A DNA stretch of 64,000 bases from Methylocystis bryophila (GTDB taxonomy: Bacteria; Pseudomonadota; Alphaproteobacteria; Rhizobiales; Beijerinckiaceae). The notes below the pieces were generated by a model. It was not told the origin of the DNA. It searched no databases and was given only the letters and a program-made list of their open reading frames with translations. Within the stretch, counting starts at the first letter, position 1. Each line of letters opens with the position of its first letter. This document shows positions 41,586 through 50,175 of this stretch, piece after piece. A program made the position numbers and the translations under genes. The DNA is taken from assembly GCF_027925445.1 (NCBI RefSeq), contig NZ_AP027149.1:62001-126000 (forward strand), read 5' to 3'.

Positions 41586-42626
41586 ATGGAACTCCACGGC
41601 GCGATCCGCTTTTGGCTGAGCCCAATCGCCCATGAGCTCTTCTCACCCGGCTCCATTCTCTCGATCTATTCGCTGGCGACGACCTTTTGCATTGCGGTTT
41701 TGGCCTTGGCCTATCGTCACAAGGCGCGCCGGGGCCGCGCCAATCTGCGAGCTATCGCTCGCGCGACATTCAATTTGCGCTTGCTGCGGCATGCATCCTC
41801 TTACGCAGACGTGAAGCTCGTGATCGTGAGCGTCGTCATTGCGCCGCCGATCTTTGCTTCTCTCGTGCTATCCTCCAACGCCGTCTCCATGGCCGTTTCC
41901 TCCGTGTTGAGGAGCGTCTTCGGCCCGATCTGGTCTTTCTCAGGACATGACGCGGCCATGAGAGCCCTGTCGACGCTGGCTCTATTCCTCGCCTATGAGA
42001 TTGGCTATTTCGTCGATCACTACTTAAAGCACCGCGTTCCGTTCTTATGGGCCTTGCATAAGGTGCACCACACGGCCGAGGTGCTCACGCCTTTGACGAA
42101 TTATCGCAATCATCCGGTCGACAATCTGATTTTTGGCTATATGCTCTCGATATTCATCGGCGGCGCCTCCGGCGTGCTGGGCTGGATGTTCGATCGCAAG
42201 ACCGACATCATTTCAGTCGATGGAAGAAACGTCATCTTCCTAATTTTTCTTTGGACCATCGGACATTTGCAGCATTCGCAGTTTTGGATCCCGTTTGGGG
42301 GAATCTGGGGGCGGCTCTTCATGAGCCCTGCCCATCATCAAATCCATCATTCGGACGACCCTCGGCACTTCAACCGCAACCTCGGCAGCGTGCTGGCGAT
42401 CTGGGACTGGATGTTCGGCACGCTCGAAACGCCTTCGGTCGAAAATCCCCGACTCGCCTATGGCGTCAGGGAAGAGCGCCAGCAAGCGCACTCCTGGGTC
42501 GGACTGCTGGTCTCTCCGCTTGTCGAAGCCGGCTCGGCGCTCTCGCGCGCGCTCATCGCGATGAAGCGTTCCTTTCGGCGGCGCACCTCCACCCTGGCCG
42601 ACGTCCATATTACGCCGCGAGTTTGA
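41586..42626 (+). CDS. Sterol desaturase / fatty acid hydroxylase family protein
   Basis: 346 residues from the ATG at 41586; the frame from 41415 has a low-quality N-extension. Several membrane helices carry the di-iron His boxes: DHYLKHRVP (HX3H), HKVHHTAEVL, and AHHQIHHSDDP (HX2HH), with NYRNHP and GHLQHSQF. Enzymes of this family hydroxylate or desaturate lipids, carotenoids or hopanoid/sterol substrates in the membrane using O2. The substrate is open. The gene is unaccompanied. Confidence 0.88.
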   Translation: MELHGAIRFWLSPIAHELFSPGSILSIYSLATTFCIAVLALAYRHKARRGRANLRAIARATFNLRLLRHASSYADVKLVIVSVVIAPPIFASLVLSSNAVSMAVSSVLRSVFGPIWSFSGHDAAMRALSTLALFLAYEIGYFVDHYLKHRVPFLWALHKVHHTAEVLTPLTNYRNHPVDNLIFGYMLSIFIGGASGVLGWMFDRKTDIISVDGRNVIFLIFLWTIGHLQHSQFWIPFGGIWGRLFMSPAHHQIHHSDDPRHFNRNLGSVLAIWDWMFGTLETPSVENPRLAYGVREERQQAHSWVGLLVSPLVEAGSALSRALIAMKRSFRRRTSTLADVHITPRV

Positions 42627-42808
42627 GATTGTGAGCCCTTCCGCTCGCAGTATTCCCTGCCGGGCGTCGGTGTCGTCTGTCGGAGATGCGTCGTCTGCCC
42701 GGAGCGCAAGAGCAGCACGCTGTGACAGGATGACGCGGCGCCTTTCTCAATCGCAACTTGTGTACGTCCGGCAAGCCATCTACTGATTGAAATGAGCTGC
42801 AACTTACA

Positions 42809-42837
42809 TTGACACGCGTAAAGGCGGCTTACGTAAC
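42809..42837 (+). promoter_or_regulatory. Candidate promoter of the 41-residue gene
   Basis: -35 TTGACA (42809-42814), 17-base spacer, -10 CGTAAC (42832-42837), 28 bases before the ATG. The -35 is perfect and the -10 poor. Confidence 0.4.
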
Positions 42838-42865
42838 GGGCGTGTCTATCCGAAAGAGAGACAAA

Positions 42866-42991
42866 ATGAGCAGCTCCAACACCGGCGCCGGCACTCTTGC
42901 CCGCATGAAGGGTCTTCTTTGGGTGGCCGGCGCGATCGGCGCAATTTTTGCCCTTATTGCGCTCGCGCCGATCATCTCGCACAACTTCTAG
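42866..42991 (+). CDS. 41-residue single-helix membrane protein
   Basis: A short ORF from an ATG at 42866 with AAAGAGAG upstream. A polar start (MSSSNTGAGTLARMK) is followed by one membrane helix (GLLWVAGAIGAIFALIALAP). It has its own promoter candidate and is followed by a strong terminator at 43075, so it is a free-standing small gene. No family is recognised; small proteins of this layout may assist membrane complexes or respond to stress. Confidence 0.6.
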   Translation: MSSSNTGAGTLARMKGLLWVAGAIGAIFALIALAPIISHNF

Positions 42992-43074
42992 TTTCGCGCG
43001 CGAGCGCGCGCCGCTCGTCAAGCTGCAAGCGCAGGCCTTCCCGCCGAATCTGCTTGAGCCATATGAGCTACGCC

Positions 43075-43120
43075 ACACAACGCCGCGCAACCTAGGCTGC
43101 GCGGCGTTGTGTTATTTTAT
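43075..43120 (+). terminator. Rho-independent terminator after the small gene
   Basis: A perfect 15-bp stem ACACAACGCCGCGCA / TGCGCGGCGTTGTGT with an 8-base loop, then TATTTTAT. The stem is at 43075-43089 and 43098-43112. It ends the transcript of the 41-residue gene, 84 bases after its stop; on the other strand the following bases are not U-rich. Confidence 0.8.
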
Positions 43121-43363
43121 GGGTCGATCGAATAAATGAGCGCGTCCATGCGTGAGCGCCATGCTCCCGCCGCCTCCTGAGCGCTTCGCGACCAAAAAAC
43201 CAGCGACACCGATTTCATGCCTGCGCGTCCGCAAGGCGCGCCGGCGAAAAGCGAACGAGAATTCCGCATTTCGGTTTTGAGGAAATCTAACGCCGAGCGT
43301 CCTTCAAGGCGTTCGAACCGGCTGGAAGCCATGGGGCCGACGTCGGACTCTCCCGTCGGATCT
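43121..43363. other. Intergenic region without recognisable gene
   Basis: Open frames on both strands cover this stretch, but none has a ribosome site or family likeness; it separates the terminator at 43075 from the L,D-transpeptidase stop. Confidence 0.5.
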
Positions 43364-43942
43364 TCACCACGGATTCCCCGTGAACCCCGTGAAGCCACCG
43401 GTCGGATCGGCCTGCCAGGCCCTGACGGAATGGGGAGCCCGGGCGCGTCGCGTGGGAGCATAGGCCAGCGCGCTATTGCCGGCGCGCGGGCCGTGCCGAA
43501 GCGCGGCGTGGCGGGCGCGGGAAGCCGGCGACGACCCGCCGATCGAGATGCTCGCGCCTTCGGCCTCGACCATTTGATAAAGCTGCGCGGCGTGCCCGGG
43601 AGAAAGGCGCACGCAACCATGCGATGCGGGGCGGCCGAGCTGGCCGACGGCGTTGGTGCCGTGGATCGCCCAGCCGCTACGAAAGAAGATCGCATGCGGC
43701 ATCGGCGCGTTGTTATAGAGCGTCGAGTGGGTCATGCGCGTCATGTAGGTTGGCGAGAAGGTCCCCCTTGGGGTGACATAGCCGGCGCGCGCCGTCGAGA
43801 CCGGCCAGGAATAGCTGCCGCTCGAGGACTCGACATGCATGGTCTGCGTCGACAAATCGATGTGGACGCGCACTTTCGCCTGCGCGACGGAGACGCCGAG
43901 CCAGGCGAAGACCATCGCGAGCAATATCCCCACACAACGCAT
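43364..43942 (-). CDS. L,D-transpeptidase (YkuD/ErfK family)
   Basis: 192 residues from the ATG at 43942 with GGGAG upstream. A signal peptide (about 1-24, ILLAMVFAWLGVSVAQA) is followed by the YkuD domain: VRVHIDLSTQTMHV, GTFSPTYM, FFRSGWAIHGTNAVGQLGRP and the catalytic SHGCVRLS with Cys near residue 120. It makes 3-3 cross-links or anchors proteins in periplasmic peptidoglycan. A disordered Ala/Arg-rich tail extends the C-terminus. It is divergent from the MepA-like gene, another peptidoglycan enzyme. Confidence 0.9.
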   Translation of the reverse strand: MRCVGILLAMVFAWLGVSVAQAKVRVHIDLSTQTMHVESSSGSYSWPVSTARAGYVTPRGTFSPTYMTRMTHSTLYNNAPMPHAIFFRSGWAIHGTNAVGQLGRPASHGCVRLSPGHAAQLYQMVEAEGASISIGGSSPASRARHAALRHGPRAGNSALAYAPTRRARAPHSVRAWQADPTGGFTGFTGNPW

Positions 43943-44096
43943 GACTGAACTCCCTACATGCCATCGACGCCGCTTCCGCCTTGCTATAAAGGGCTGCTCC
44001 ATTAAGGGACAATCGAAACGCTTCGTTAAGGTTGACAGGCAGGGCGAATCAGAGCCCTTTCGATCGCCTCGCGTCTCTTTGCGACAGGGCTCGCGC

Positions 44097-45005
44097 ATGT
44101 TGGATCGCCACTGCTGGACGTTGATCGTCGCGGCTATTCTCTGCGGCCCGGCCATGGCGCAGGAGAAGGGCACGGTCGATCCAAAGCCCCTGCCACCGCT
44201 TGCAAACCCATCGGACCCGAAAACCCCGGCGAGAGAGTTCTTCGGCCGCGCCACGCAAGGTGCGCCGATGGATCCCGATCCGATCGGCTTTTATTCGCAC
44301 GGCTGTCTCGCCGGCGGCGTCGAGCTGCCCGTCAACGGCCCGCACTGGCAGGTCATGCGCCTCTCGCGCCATCGCAACTGGGGTCATCCGGCGCTGATCG
44401 GGTTCATCGAGCGGTTCACGGCCGCGGCAAGCAGCGGCAGCGGCTGGCCGGGCGTCCTGATCGGCGACATGTCGCAGCCGCGCGGCGGGCCGATGATGGG
44501 CGGACACGCCTCGCATCAGATCGGCCTGGACGTCGACGTCTGGCTCACGCCCATGCCGCCGCGCGAGCTCACACCTCTTGAGCGCGAGGAAATGTCGGCG
44601 ACCGAAATGGTGCGCGGGGACAGGCTCGACGTGATCCCCGGATGGACGGAGGGACACGTCGCCGTCGTCCGCGCCGCCGCCGAGGACCCGGCCGTGGAGC
44701 GGATCTTCATAAACGCCGCGATCAAGCGCGCCTTGTGCCGCGTCGCCGCGGGCCAGCCATGGATGCACAAGGTGCGGCCCTGGTACGGGCACGACTATCA
44801 TTTCCACGTGCGCCTCCACTGTCCAAAGGACTCCGAAAGCTGCACGGACCAGGCGCCCGTTCCGCCAGGCGATGCATGCGACGCCTCGCTCGCCCATTGG
44901 TTCTCGCCTGAGATCCGGAATTGGAAGCCCTCGGGCAAGACCTGGCCGCCGATGACCATGTCAGGGCTGCCCGCGGAATGCCGCCAGGTGCTCAAGGCGA
45001 AATAG
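44097..45005 (+). CDS. mepA: Penicillin-insensitive murein endopeptidase
   Basis: 302 residues from the ATG at 44097. Signal peptide at about 1-21 (WTLIVAAILCGPAMAQ). The LAS-metallopeptidase residues are GHASHQIGLDVDVWLTPM (His and Asp around 141-153) and HDYHFHVRLHCP (about 238-249), and the Cys pattern typical of MepA (CLAGG, CRVAAGQPW, CTDQA, CDASL, CRQV) is present. It cleaves D-Ala-meso-DAP cross-links in the periplasm. Divergent from the L,D-transpeptidase gene. Confidence 0.93.
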   Translation: MLDRHCWTLIVAAILCGPAMAQEKGTVDPKPLPPLANPSDPKTPAREFFGRATQGAPMDPDPIGFYSHGCLAGGVELPVNGPHWQVMRLSRHRNWGHPALIGFIERFTAAASSGSGWPGVLIGDMSQPRGGPMMGGHASHQIGLDVDVWLTPMPPRELTPLEREEMSATEMVRGDRLDVIPGWTEGHVAVVRAAAEDPAVERIFINAAIKRALCRVAAGQPWMHKVRPWYGHDYHFHVRLHCPKDSESCTDQAPVPPGDACDASLAHWFSPEIRNWKPSGKTWPPMTMSGLPAECRQVLKAK

Positions 45006-45013
45006 CGCGTGGA

Positions 45014-45325
45014 TCAGGGCGCGAGGTTGCGCCATTCCTCGCCTTGTTCCGGCCAGGGCTGCTCCGCCTGGGCGACATGCACCGCCTCGAGACGCTCCGT
45101 CTCCTGATTGATGCGGTAGAAGAGCGAGAGCCGCGTCCCCCCGATCCGCAACTCGCGGAGTCCCGAGCCGACGGGACGTCCGATCGCGCGCCCGTCGCGT
45201 AGCGCCTCGGCGGCGGCGAGCAGCCGATCCGTCACCTCGATCGCGGCCCGGGGGCTCGCCAGCGCGATCTCATCCGCGTGGTTCAACAATTCATTGAAGG
45301 CTCGGCGCAACCAGCGCAGCTTCAT
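45014..45325 (-). CDS. ParE/RelE-family toxin-like protein
   Basis: 103 residues from the ATG at 45325. It has the ParE-type pattern: MKLRWLRRAFNELLNHADEI, AAIEVTDRLLAAAEALRD, GRAIGRPVGSGLRELRIGGT, RLSLFYRINQETERLEAVHV and a final EQPWPE. Members poison gyrase or cut mRNA. It overlaps the upstream 156-residue gene by 4 bases, the usual antitoxin-first arrangement, though that partner is not a standard antitoxin. Confidence 0.75.
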   Translation of the reverse strand: MKLRWLRRAFNELLNHADEIALASPRAAIEVTDRLLAAAEALRDGRAIGRPVGSGLRELRIGGTRLSLFYRINQETERLEAVHVAQAEQPWPEQGEEWRNLAP

Positions 45326-45792
45326 GAGGCGGCCTCCTCGGCGAGAAAGGTCTCGCGCGCCGCGGCCCATTCCCGCTTCAAATCCTTGTGCGAAAGCCAT
45401 TGAGCCGCGGGCGCGTCAGCCTCAAGAAGCGCCGCCTGCAGCGCTTGCGGCAGCGGGGTCTCCGACGCCGCGACTCGGTGCACGCGGCGCAAGGCCTCGG
45501 CGCGATCCGGCCGGCGCCGGGATGGCGCCGCCTTCGCCTCAAAATCCGCGGTCTCCACCTGAAAGCGGTCGATCTTGAGACCCCTCAGATAGGAAACGAG
45601 ACTCTCGAAGCGCGCAAACAGCCGCGGCTCGCCGGACCGTTGCGCGCAGAGCCGAACCCCGGATTGCGCGCCGAAGCTCACCGCGAGAAGCCAGCCGCCA
45701 CTCTGTCCGACCGCGCGAACCTCGGTCACGGCGCCCGCCCGCGCGAGCTGAGTCAAAGTCGCGTGATTGAGCTTTTGCTCGTCTTCGTCCAT
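45322..45792 (-). CDS. Putative antitoxin / ParC-like partner of the toxin gene
   Basis: 156 residues from the ATG at 45792. The first 75 residues (NHATLTQLARAGAVTEVRAV, GQSGGWLLAVSFGAQSGVRL, FARFESLVSYLRGLKIDRFQ) resemble the N-terminal part of ParC-family partition-associated proteins; the C-terminal part (PLPQALQAALLEADAPAAQW, LSHKDLKREWAAARETFLAE) looks like the toxin-binding tail of antitoxins. It has no classical antitoxin DNA-binding fold (RHH or AbrB). It overlaps the toxin gene by 4 bases. The pairing is inferred from the layout. Confidence 0.6.
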   Translation of the reverse strand: MDEDEQKLNHATLTQLARAGAVTEVRAVGQSGGWLLAVSFGAQSGVRLCAQRSGEPRLFARFESLVSYLRGLKIDRFQVETADFEAKAAPSRRRPDRAEALRRVHRVAASETPLPQALQAALLEADAPAAQWLSHKDLKREWAAARETFLAEEAAS

Positions 45793-45892
45793 GTCGGCGC
45801 CGAATCTCCCTTCGGCAAGTTGTGCGATATGAGTAAATTCGCAGTTGACGTTATTATAAATTGCAAGGCGGTCAATTGCTCACTGACGAGCT

Positions 45893-46588
45893 TCATCCCG
45901 CAATCTGCACGCGCACGGGGCCAATACTCGCGATCTCGCCCTCCGCGACATCGCCCGGGCGGAGCGGGCCCACCCCTTCCGGCGTGCCGGTGAAGATCAG
46001 ATCGCCGGCCGCGAGCCGCACATAGCGGGAGAGCTCCGCGATGATCCCGGCCGTGTCGAGGATCATATCCGACAAGTCGCCTTGCTGGCGGATCGCGCCA
46101 TTGACGGCAAGCGCGATTCGTCCGCCGCGGGGATGACCGACCTGCGCTGCGGGCGCAATCGCGCCGAGCGGCGCCGATTGGTCGAAGCCTTTGGCGAGGT
46201 CCCAGGGCTTGCCCTCGTCGCGCGCCCTCTTTTGCAGATCGCGCCGCGTGAGATCGATCCCGGCGGCGTAACCGAAGACATGGTCCAGCGCCGTCTCCCT
46301 CGAGATCTCCGCCCCGCCCGAATGCAGCGCCGCGACAAGCTCGATCTCATAATGGAGATCGCCGGTCATCGACGCATAGGGGATCGTCGAGCCGCTTTCG
46401 ACGACGGCGTCGGCGGGCTTGGAAAAGAAGAAGGGGCGCTCCTTCGCGGGATCCTTCCCCATTTCCCGCGCGTGGGCCGCATAGTTGAGGCCGACGCACC
46501 AAATGCGCCGCACCGGAAAGCGGCGCGATTGGCCTGCGACCGCGACGCTCGGGCGCGGGAGGGAGAACAGAAATTCGGCTTCCGTCAT
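45893..46588 (-). CDS. Fumarylacetoacetate hydrolase family protein
   Basis: 231 residues. The FAH C-domain motifs are all present: WCVGLNYAAHAREMGKDP (about 30-47), PFFFSKPADAVV, the metal ligands in DLHYEIELVAAL (Glu-x-Glu, about 77-88) and GFDQSAPLGAIAP (about 136-148), and GDLIFTGTPEGVGPLRPGD (about 198-216). Enzymes of this family hydrolyse or decarboxylate 2-oxo-acid compounds such as acylpyruvates. The length fits the short acylpyruvase group. It is a single gene with no catabolic neighbours. Confidence 0.88.
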   Translation of the reverse strand: MTEAEFLFSLPRPSVAVAGQSRRFPVRRIWCVGLNYAAHAREMGKDPAKERPFFFSKPADAVVESGSTIPYASMTGDLHYEIELVAALHSGGAEISRETALDHVFGYAAGIDLTRRDLQKRARDEGKPWDLAKGFDQSAPLGAIAPAAQVGHPRGGRIALAVNGAIRQQGDLSDMILDTAGIIAELSRYVRLAAGDLIFTGTPEGVGPLRPGDVAEGEIASIGPVRVQIAG

Positions 46589-46881
46589 TGAACTCTCATT
46601 TGTGCGATTGAGCTCTGAAAACCTCGGCTCCGGCCCAAGCGCTAGGCTTAGGCCCGCGGGTCTTCAGTTTCTTGCGCGCGCTTGCGATCGCCGGCGCGAA
46701 TTCCTTCGCGGAGGGCCGATATCCCTCCGCCGCCTTGGCGTGCTCAACGCTATAATGCCCTAATGAGGCCGGACTTCGCAATCGAGCGATAATCTTCTCA
46801 AAGCGAGCCGCAACTGCGCAATTTCAACCCAAGAAGTGGCCGGGTCGGGCGGCGCGATCGCCGCCCGACCGATTCGCGCGA

Positions 46882-49338
46882 TCAGAATTTCACGCGCGTT
46901 GCGACATAGAAGGAGCGCCCCATGCCCGGGACCGCGATTCCCCAAGCGGGTCCGACGGGCAAGGGGCCGGACATTGTCGCGCCATAACCGACATAAGCTC
47001 CGCCCAGCGGCAAGTAGTAGAACGAGTTGAAGACGTTCTCCACGCCGAAATCGACGCGGATATTCTTCCACTCATACGTGCTGCGCAGATTGATCAGCGT
47101 GTAGCCGCCGGTCTTCACCTCGTTCCTGACTTGCTCCACACGGTTCTTGGCTCCGACGAGCTCGGCCTCCACCGCATTCGTCCAGCCCCATAGCGTCTGC
47201 TCGAGAGACAACTTGGAGTTGATGGGCATCATTTGGTACAGGCTCCCGCCGGTGACGGTGTTCTGCCCATTGACATAGCCAAGAATGCCCTTGGCGGTGA
47301 AATCGCCGAGGGGGGTGTCCTTCGCCAGGAGCGCGCGCGCCGACGCGTCCACGCCGAAAATCCGCGCGTTCTGATTGATGAACTGCAGAGAGACGAAGCC
47401 CGTCAGCCCTGTCAGATTGTTCATCGCGGAGGTTCCGCAGACCCAAGGCGGGCAGCGCTGGACGTCGATATAGTTGGAGATATAGGTGAAATAGGGCGTG
47501 ACCTGAAGCGAGAGGCCTCGCGCCGGGTCGTGCCAGTCTGCGGTCGCGCTGGCCGTGTGAGCGATTTCCGGCTGCAGGTTCAGATTGCCCACATAGTAGT
47601 TCCCGTCTCCGAACCACCCGATCATCTCCATCGGCATGATCGCGGGCGACCAGGCGTAGCGCTCGTAGAGATTCGGCGAACGGGCTTTTTGCGAATAGCC
47701 GATCGTGTAGGTCTGCATGGCGTTCGGCGTGTAAACCGTCTGCGCGGTGAGATCCCAGTTCTGATCGATGCGGCTGCGATTCGCGGCGTTGAATTTCGTA
47801 GCCGGAAATAGCGGGCCGGAATCATAGCCGGGATTGTAGCCATGCACAGGATCCGTGCTCATAAAGACCGTGTCGTTGCGAACGCCCAGCTGAGTCATCC
47901 ATTCGGGATTCCAGCGCGACTCGAGTTCCGCGAAGACGTCGATCCGGTTCCGTTGTCCGTTGTTGATGTTCTGGAACGACCACGGAGCCATCCCGCCCGT
48001 CTTGTAGCGGGGCGGAAGGATCGCCGGAGAGGGGGGCCACCATTCGTCGTAATGATATTGCTGAACCTCGCCCCCGACTTTCAGCTTATGCACGTCCGTG
48101 AGGACGATATCGGCCCTGAGCTTTCCGCCTGCGTTTTGCGCGGCCGTGTCCATCGGCATGCCCGGAGCGAGGATCGTCGTGAGCGATCCGTAGTAGTATT
48201 GTTTATCGGCGTTGAAATCCATGATGTGGCGGATCGCCTGATAATAGGCCTGAGCCTCCAGACTGCCCCAGTCATACACCCCTTGGTATAAGGCATTGCC
48301 GATGATGCTTCTATTCTCTGTCATGTCCATGCGCTGGTTTGGATAATTCTGGTATGGAATATGTTGCAAGCTGAAATCGACTTTCAGCGAGTGGTTCTCA
48401 TGCTGGAATGCGGCCACGATATCGTGATTTTGCGCCTGATAAGAAGTCGAGCCGACCTCGTTGGCGTTCAACCACGGCGTAAACGCGCCCGTTATCGTGA
48501 ACGGAAGCGTATTGTTGGTCCAAAGATAGGCCGGATGCCAGAGCTGGAAATTCCCGCCGGCCGTATAGTTTTGCGACCGCGCATAAGACCCCTTGTAGCT
48601 GAGGCTGAAATTCTGCGTGGCTGCGGTCGTCGACAGATTGCCGCCATAGGCGCTGCCGTTGCTGCGGAAATAGGAGCCGATCTCGCCCTTCGTCAGCAGC
48701 GGCTGAGCCGGGGAAGCGAAGGCCGGCGGCGCCGGATCGACGAGGATCGCCCCGCCGACGCTGTCTCCGCCGACGCTCACCGGAACAATGTTGTTGAAGA
48801 CGCGGATATCGCCCACCTGAAATGGAGCGATGTAGGAGAGCGGCGGGTTCATGTGGTTTGCGCAGGCGGACAACACAGGCACGCCCCCGATCGTGACATG
48901 CAGCCGATCGTCGCCCAGGCCATCCAGAACCGGGAGGCCGGAAACGCCGCCATTATTGTAAACGGCCGCGCCCGGCACATCGCGCAGCAATTGGGCCGTA
49001 TCGGAGGTCCGCGGCGCGACGGCTTCCACCTCCTCGTGGGTCACGATGGCGTTGCCGAGCGTGGTGATCACCTTTGGCGGGGCGACAGGGGCTTGTGGCG
49101 GCGCGACTGGGGCCTCTGGCGGAGCGACTGGGGCTGAGCTGCGTGGCGCCGGGGCCTCGGCAGTGCGTGCGCTTGGGGCCGGGGGACGACGATTGTTATG
49201 GGCGGCGGCGAGCGCCGGCCGGTGCCGGGCGGCTCCGATGTTGACTACGGGGAGCACAGTTTCCGCCTGCGCCGTCGCGGTCGACGCGAGCATGATGATC
49301 GCAAGGCTTGCGCCCCGCATGAGTTGGGAACGAGACAT
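46882..49338 (-). CDS. TonB-dependent receptor, copper-receptor (OprC/NosA) type
   Basis: 818 residues from the ATG at 49338 (AGGAGAAAG upstream). Signal peptide at about 1-26; a Pro/Ala-rich linker with repeats of APVAPP/QAPVAPP follows (about 60-90); plug domain about 105-220 (TAQLLRDVPGAAVYNNGGVS, SACANHMNPPLSYI). The barrel contains PNQRMDMTENRSIIGNALYQ and AYYQAIRHIMDFN, which are hallmarks of the OprC/NosA copper receptors, and ends ...RVKF with the terminal Phe. Copper transport is inferred from these Met motifs. The DUF2946-like gene immediately upstream supports it. Confidence 0.85.
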   Translation of the reverse strand: MSRSQLMRGASLAIIMLASTATAQAETVLPVVNIGAARHRPALAAAHNNRRPPAPSARTAEAPAPRSSAPVAPPEAPVAPPQAPVAPPKVITTLGNAIVTHEEVEAVAPRTSDTAQLLRDVPGAAVYNNGGVSGLPVLDGLGDDRLHVTIGGVPVLSACANHMNPPLSYIAPFQVGDIRVFNNIVPVSVGGDSVGGAILVDPAPPAFASPAQPLLTKGEIGSYFRSNGSAYGGNLSTTAATQNFSLSYKGSYARSQNYTAGGNFQLWHPAYLWTNNTLPFTITGAFTPWLNANEVGSTSYQAQNHDIVAAFQHENHSLKVDFSLQHIPYQNYPNQRMDMTENRSIIGNALYQGVYDWGSLEAQAYYQAIRHIMDFNADKQYYYGSLTTILAPGMPMDTAAQNAGGKLRADIVLTDVHKLKVGGEVQQYHYDEWWPPSPAILPPRYKTGGMAPWSFQNINNGQRNRIDVFAELESRWNPEWMTQLGVRNDTVFMSTDPVHGYNPGYDSGPLFPATKFNAANRSRIDQNWDLTAQTVYTPNAMQTYTIGYSQKARSPNLYERYAWSPAIMPMEMIGWFGDGNYYVGNLNLQPEIAHTASATADWHDPARGLSLQVTPYFTYISNYIDVQRCPPWVCGTSAMNNLTGLTGFVSLQFINQNARIFGVDASARALLAKDTPLGDFTAKGILGYVNGQNTVTGGSLYQMMPINSKLSLEQTLWGWTNAVEAELVGAKNRVEQVRNEVKTGGYTLINLRSTYEWKNIRVDFGVENVFNSFYYLPLGGAYVGYGATMSGPLPVGPAWGIAVPGMGRSFYVATRVKF

Positions 49339-49405
49339 AGCTTTCTCCTGCGCCCCGAAGTTCGTGGCGTTCTGAGTTGAGTCGATGCGGTTGAGGGATT
49401 GGGAC

Positions 49406-49846
49406 TCAGGAGAAAGAGGGAGGCGCCCGCGCGGAGAACGCCAATGTGCGTTGCCCCCGAGGCAGATCATGGTCTCGGCGCGAATAGGGCGCATCGGGGT
49501 CGCCCGTCCGCAGGCTGGCGACGAAGGCCGACCGCGCAGCCACCCCATCGGCGTCCTCGCCGATGGGTAGACAGCAGTCGTGCAAAGGATCGGCGCAGCG
49601 CTCGTGGCTGGCGCTATCGGTCTGAGAGGCGGAGCAATCACCGGCGAGATTCTGTTCGCCAGTCGACAAGCCGAGCTGCTCGGAGCCGGCCCGAATCGGC
49701 GCCGTCAGCGCGGACGCCGGCAGGAGCGCCGCCAGAAGCAGGAGGCGTAAGCCCCACATCAAGGCCGTCAAGCCGGTTCGAGATTCTTTGTCCACTGCCG
49801 CCGCCGATCTGCTCGCCCCGCGCTTGGCCTCCGCGGGTCTCTGCAT
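49406..49846 (-). CDS. DUF2946-like small secreted protein next to copper receptor
   Basis: 146 residues from the ATG at 49846; the exact start is uncertain. A hydrophobic segment (LMWGLRLLLLAALLPASAL) leads into a Cys-containing part (CSASQTDSASHERC, then LHDCCLPI), the layout of the DUF2946 proteins that often precede copper or cobalamin TonB receptors. The paired Cys could bind copper. It ends 67 bases before the receptor start on the same strand and is probably co-transcribed. The C-terminus (RRDHDLPRGQRTLAFSARAP) is not conserved in my memory of the family. Confidence 0.55.
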   Translation of the reverse strand: MQRPAEAKRGASRSAAAVDKESRTGLTALMWGLRLLLLAALLPASALTAPIRAGSEQLGLSTGEQNLAGDCSASQTDSASHERCADPLHDCCLPIGEDADGVAARSAFVASLRTGDPDAPYSRRDHDLPRGQRTLAFSARAPPSFS

Positions 49847-50175
49847 TACTTGCGCTCTACAGAGGTGACGAGCTTTAGCTCCCATTTCGTTGCACAGAAT
49901 CTCGAACGCCAGCAATGAAGCCGGACAGCTCTACGCAACGAAAGGGTCGTTAATGAGAAGAATAACAAGCTTCGACTGACTCTGCCTAGATTGAAAGCAG
50001 TCTCATTTTTAAATTCTTCACTTATGTGACATTTATGTCACCGCTGTCACAATGACCGGCCGCCCTGTTCTTACGCGCCGCGAGCCGATCAGCGCACGAG
50101 CTGTCCCTTCGCCTCGACAGGCCTGCGCGCGCGTGGCAGAAGCGCGCGCATCCGATTTTCACCGAGCGCAGCAGC
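49847..50175. other. Intergenic region between divergent DUF2946-like gene and pheS
   Basis: About 330 bases without a supported ORF. It holds an AT-richer centre (about 49940-50030) and the palindrome at 50026-50041. The bases after 50041 probably include the pheS promoter. Confidence 0.5.
50026..50050. promoter_or_regulatory. Palindromic operator-like site
   Basis: GTGACAT-TT-ATGTCAC is a perfect inverted repeat (50026-50041), followed by a further TGTCAC at 50045-50050. It lies between the copper-receptor operon (minus strand) and pheS (plus strand). The binding protein is unknown; spacing does not fit the CRP/FNR consensus. Confidence 0.4.

Noticed and set aside
43117..43695. 192-residue minus-strand ORF overlapping the L,D-transpeptidase gene
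   Set aside because: It is read in another frame of a well-supported gene and shows only frame-shifted Arg/Ser-rich sequence.
46596..46781. 61-residue minus-strand ORF directly upstream of the FAH-family gene
   Set aside because: It needs a TTG start without ribosome site, has no family likeness, and its composition is that of intergenic sequence; only its spacing to the next gene favours it.
50026..50041. CRP or FNR site
   Set aside because: The arms are separated such that TGTGA and TCAC are 8 bases apart, not 6, and the FNR TTGAT/ATCAA core is absent.
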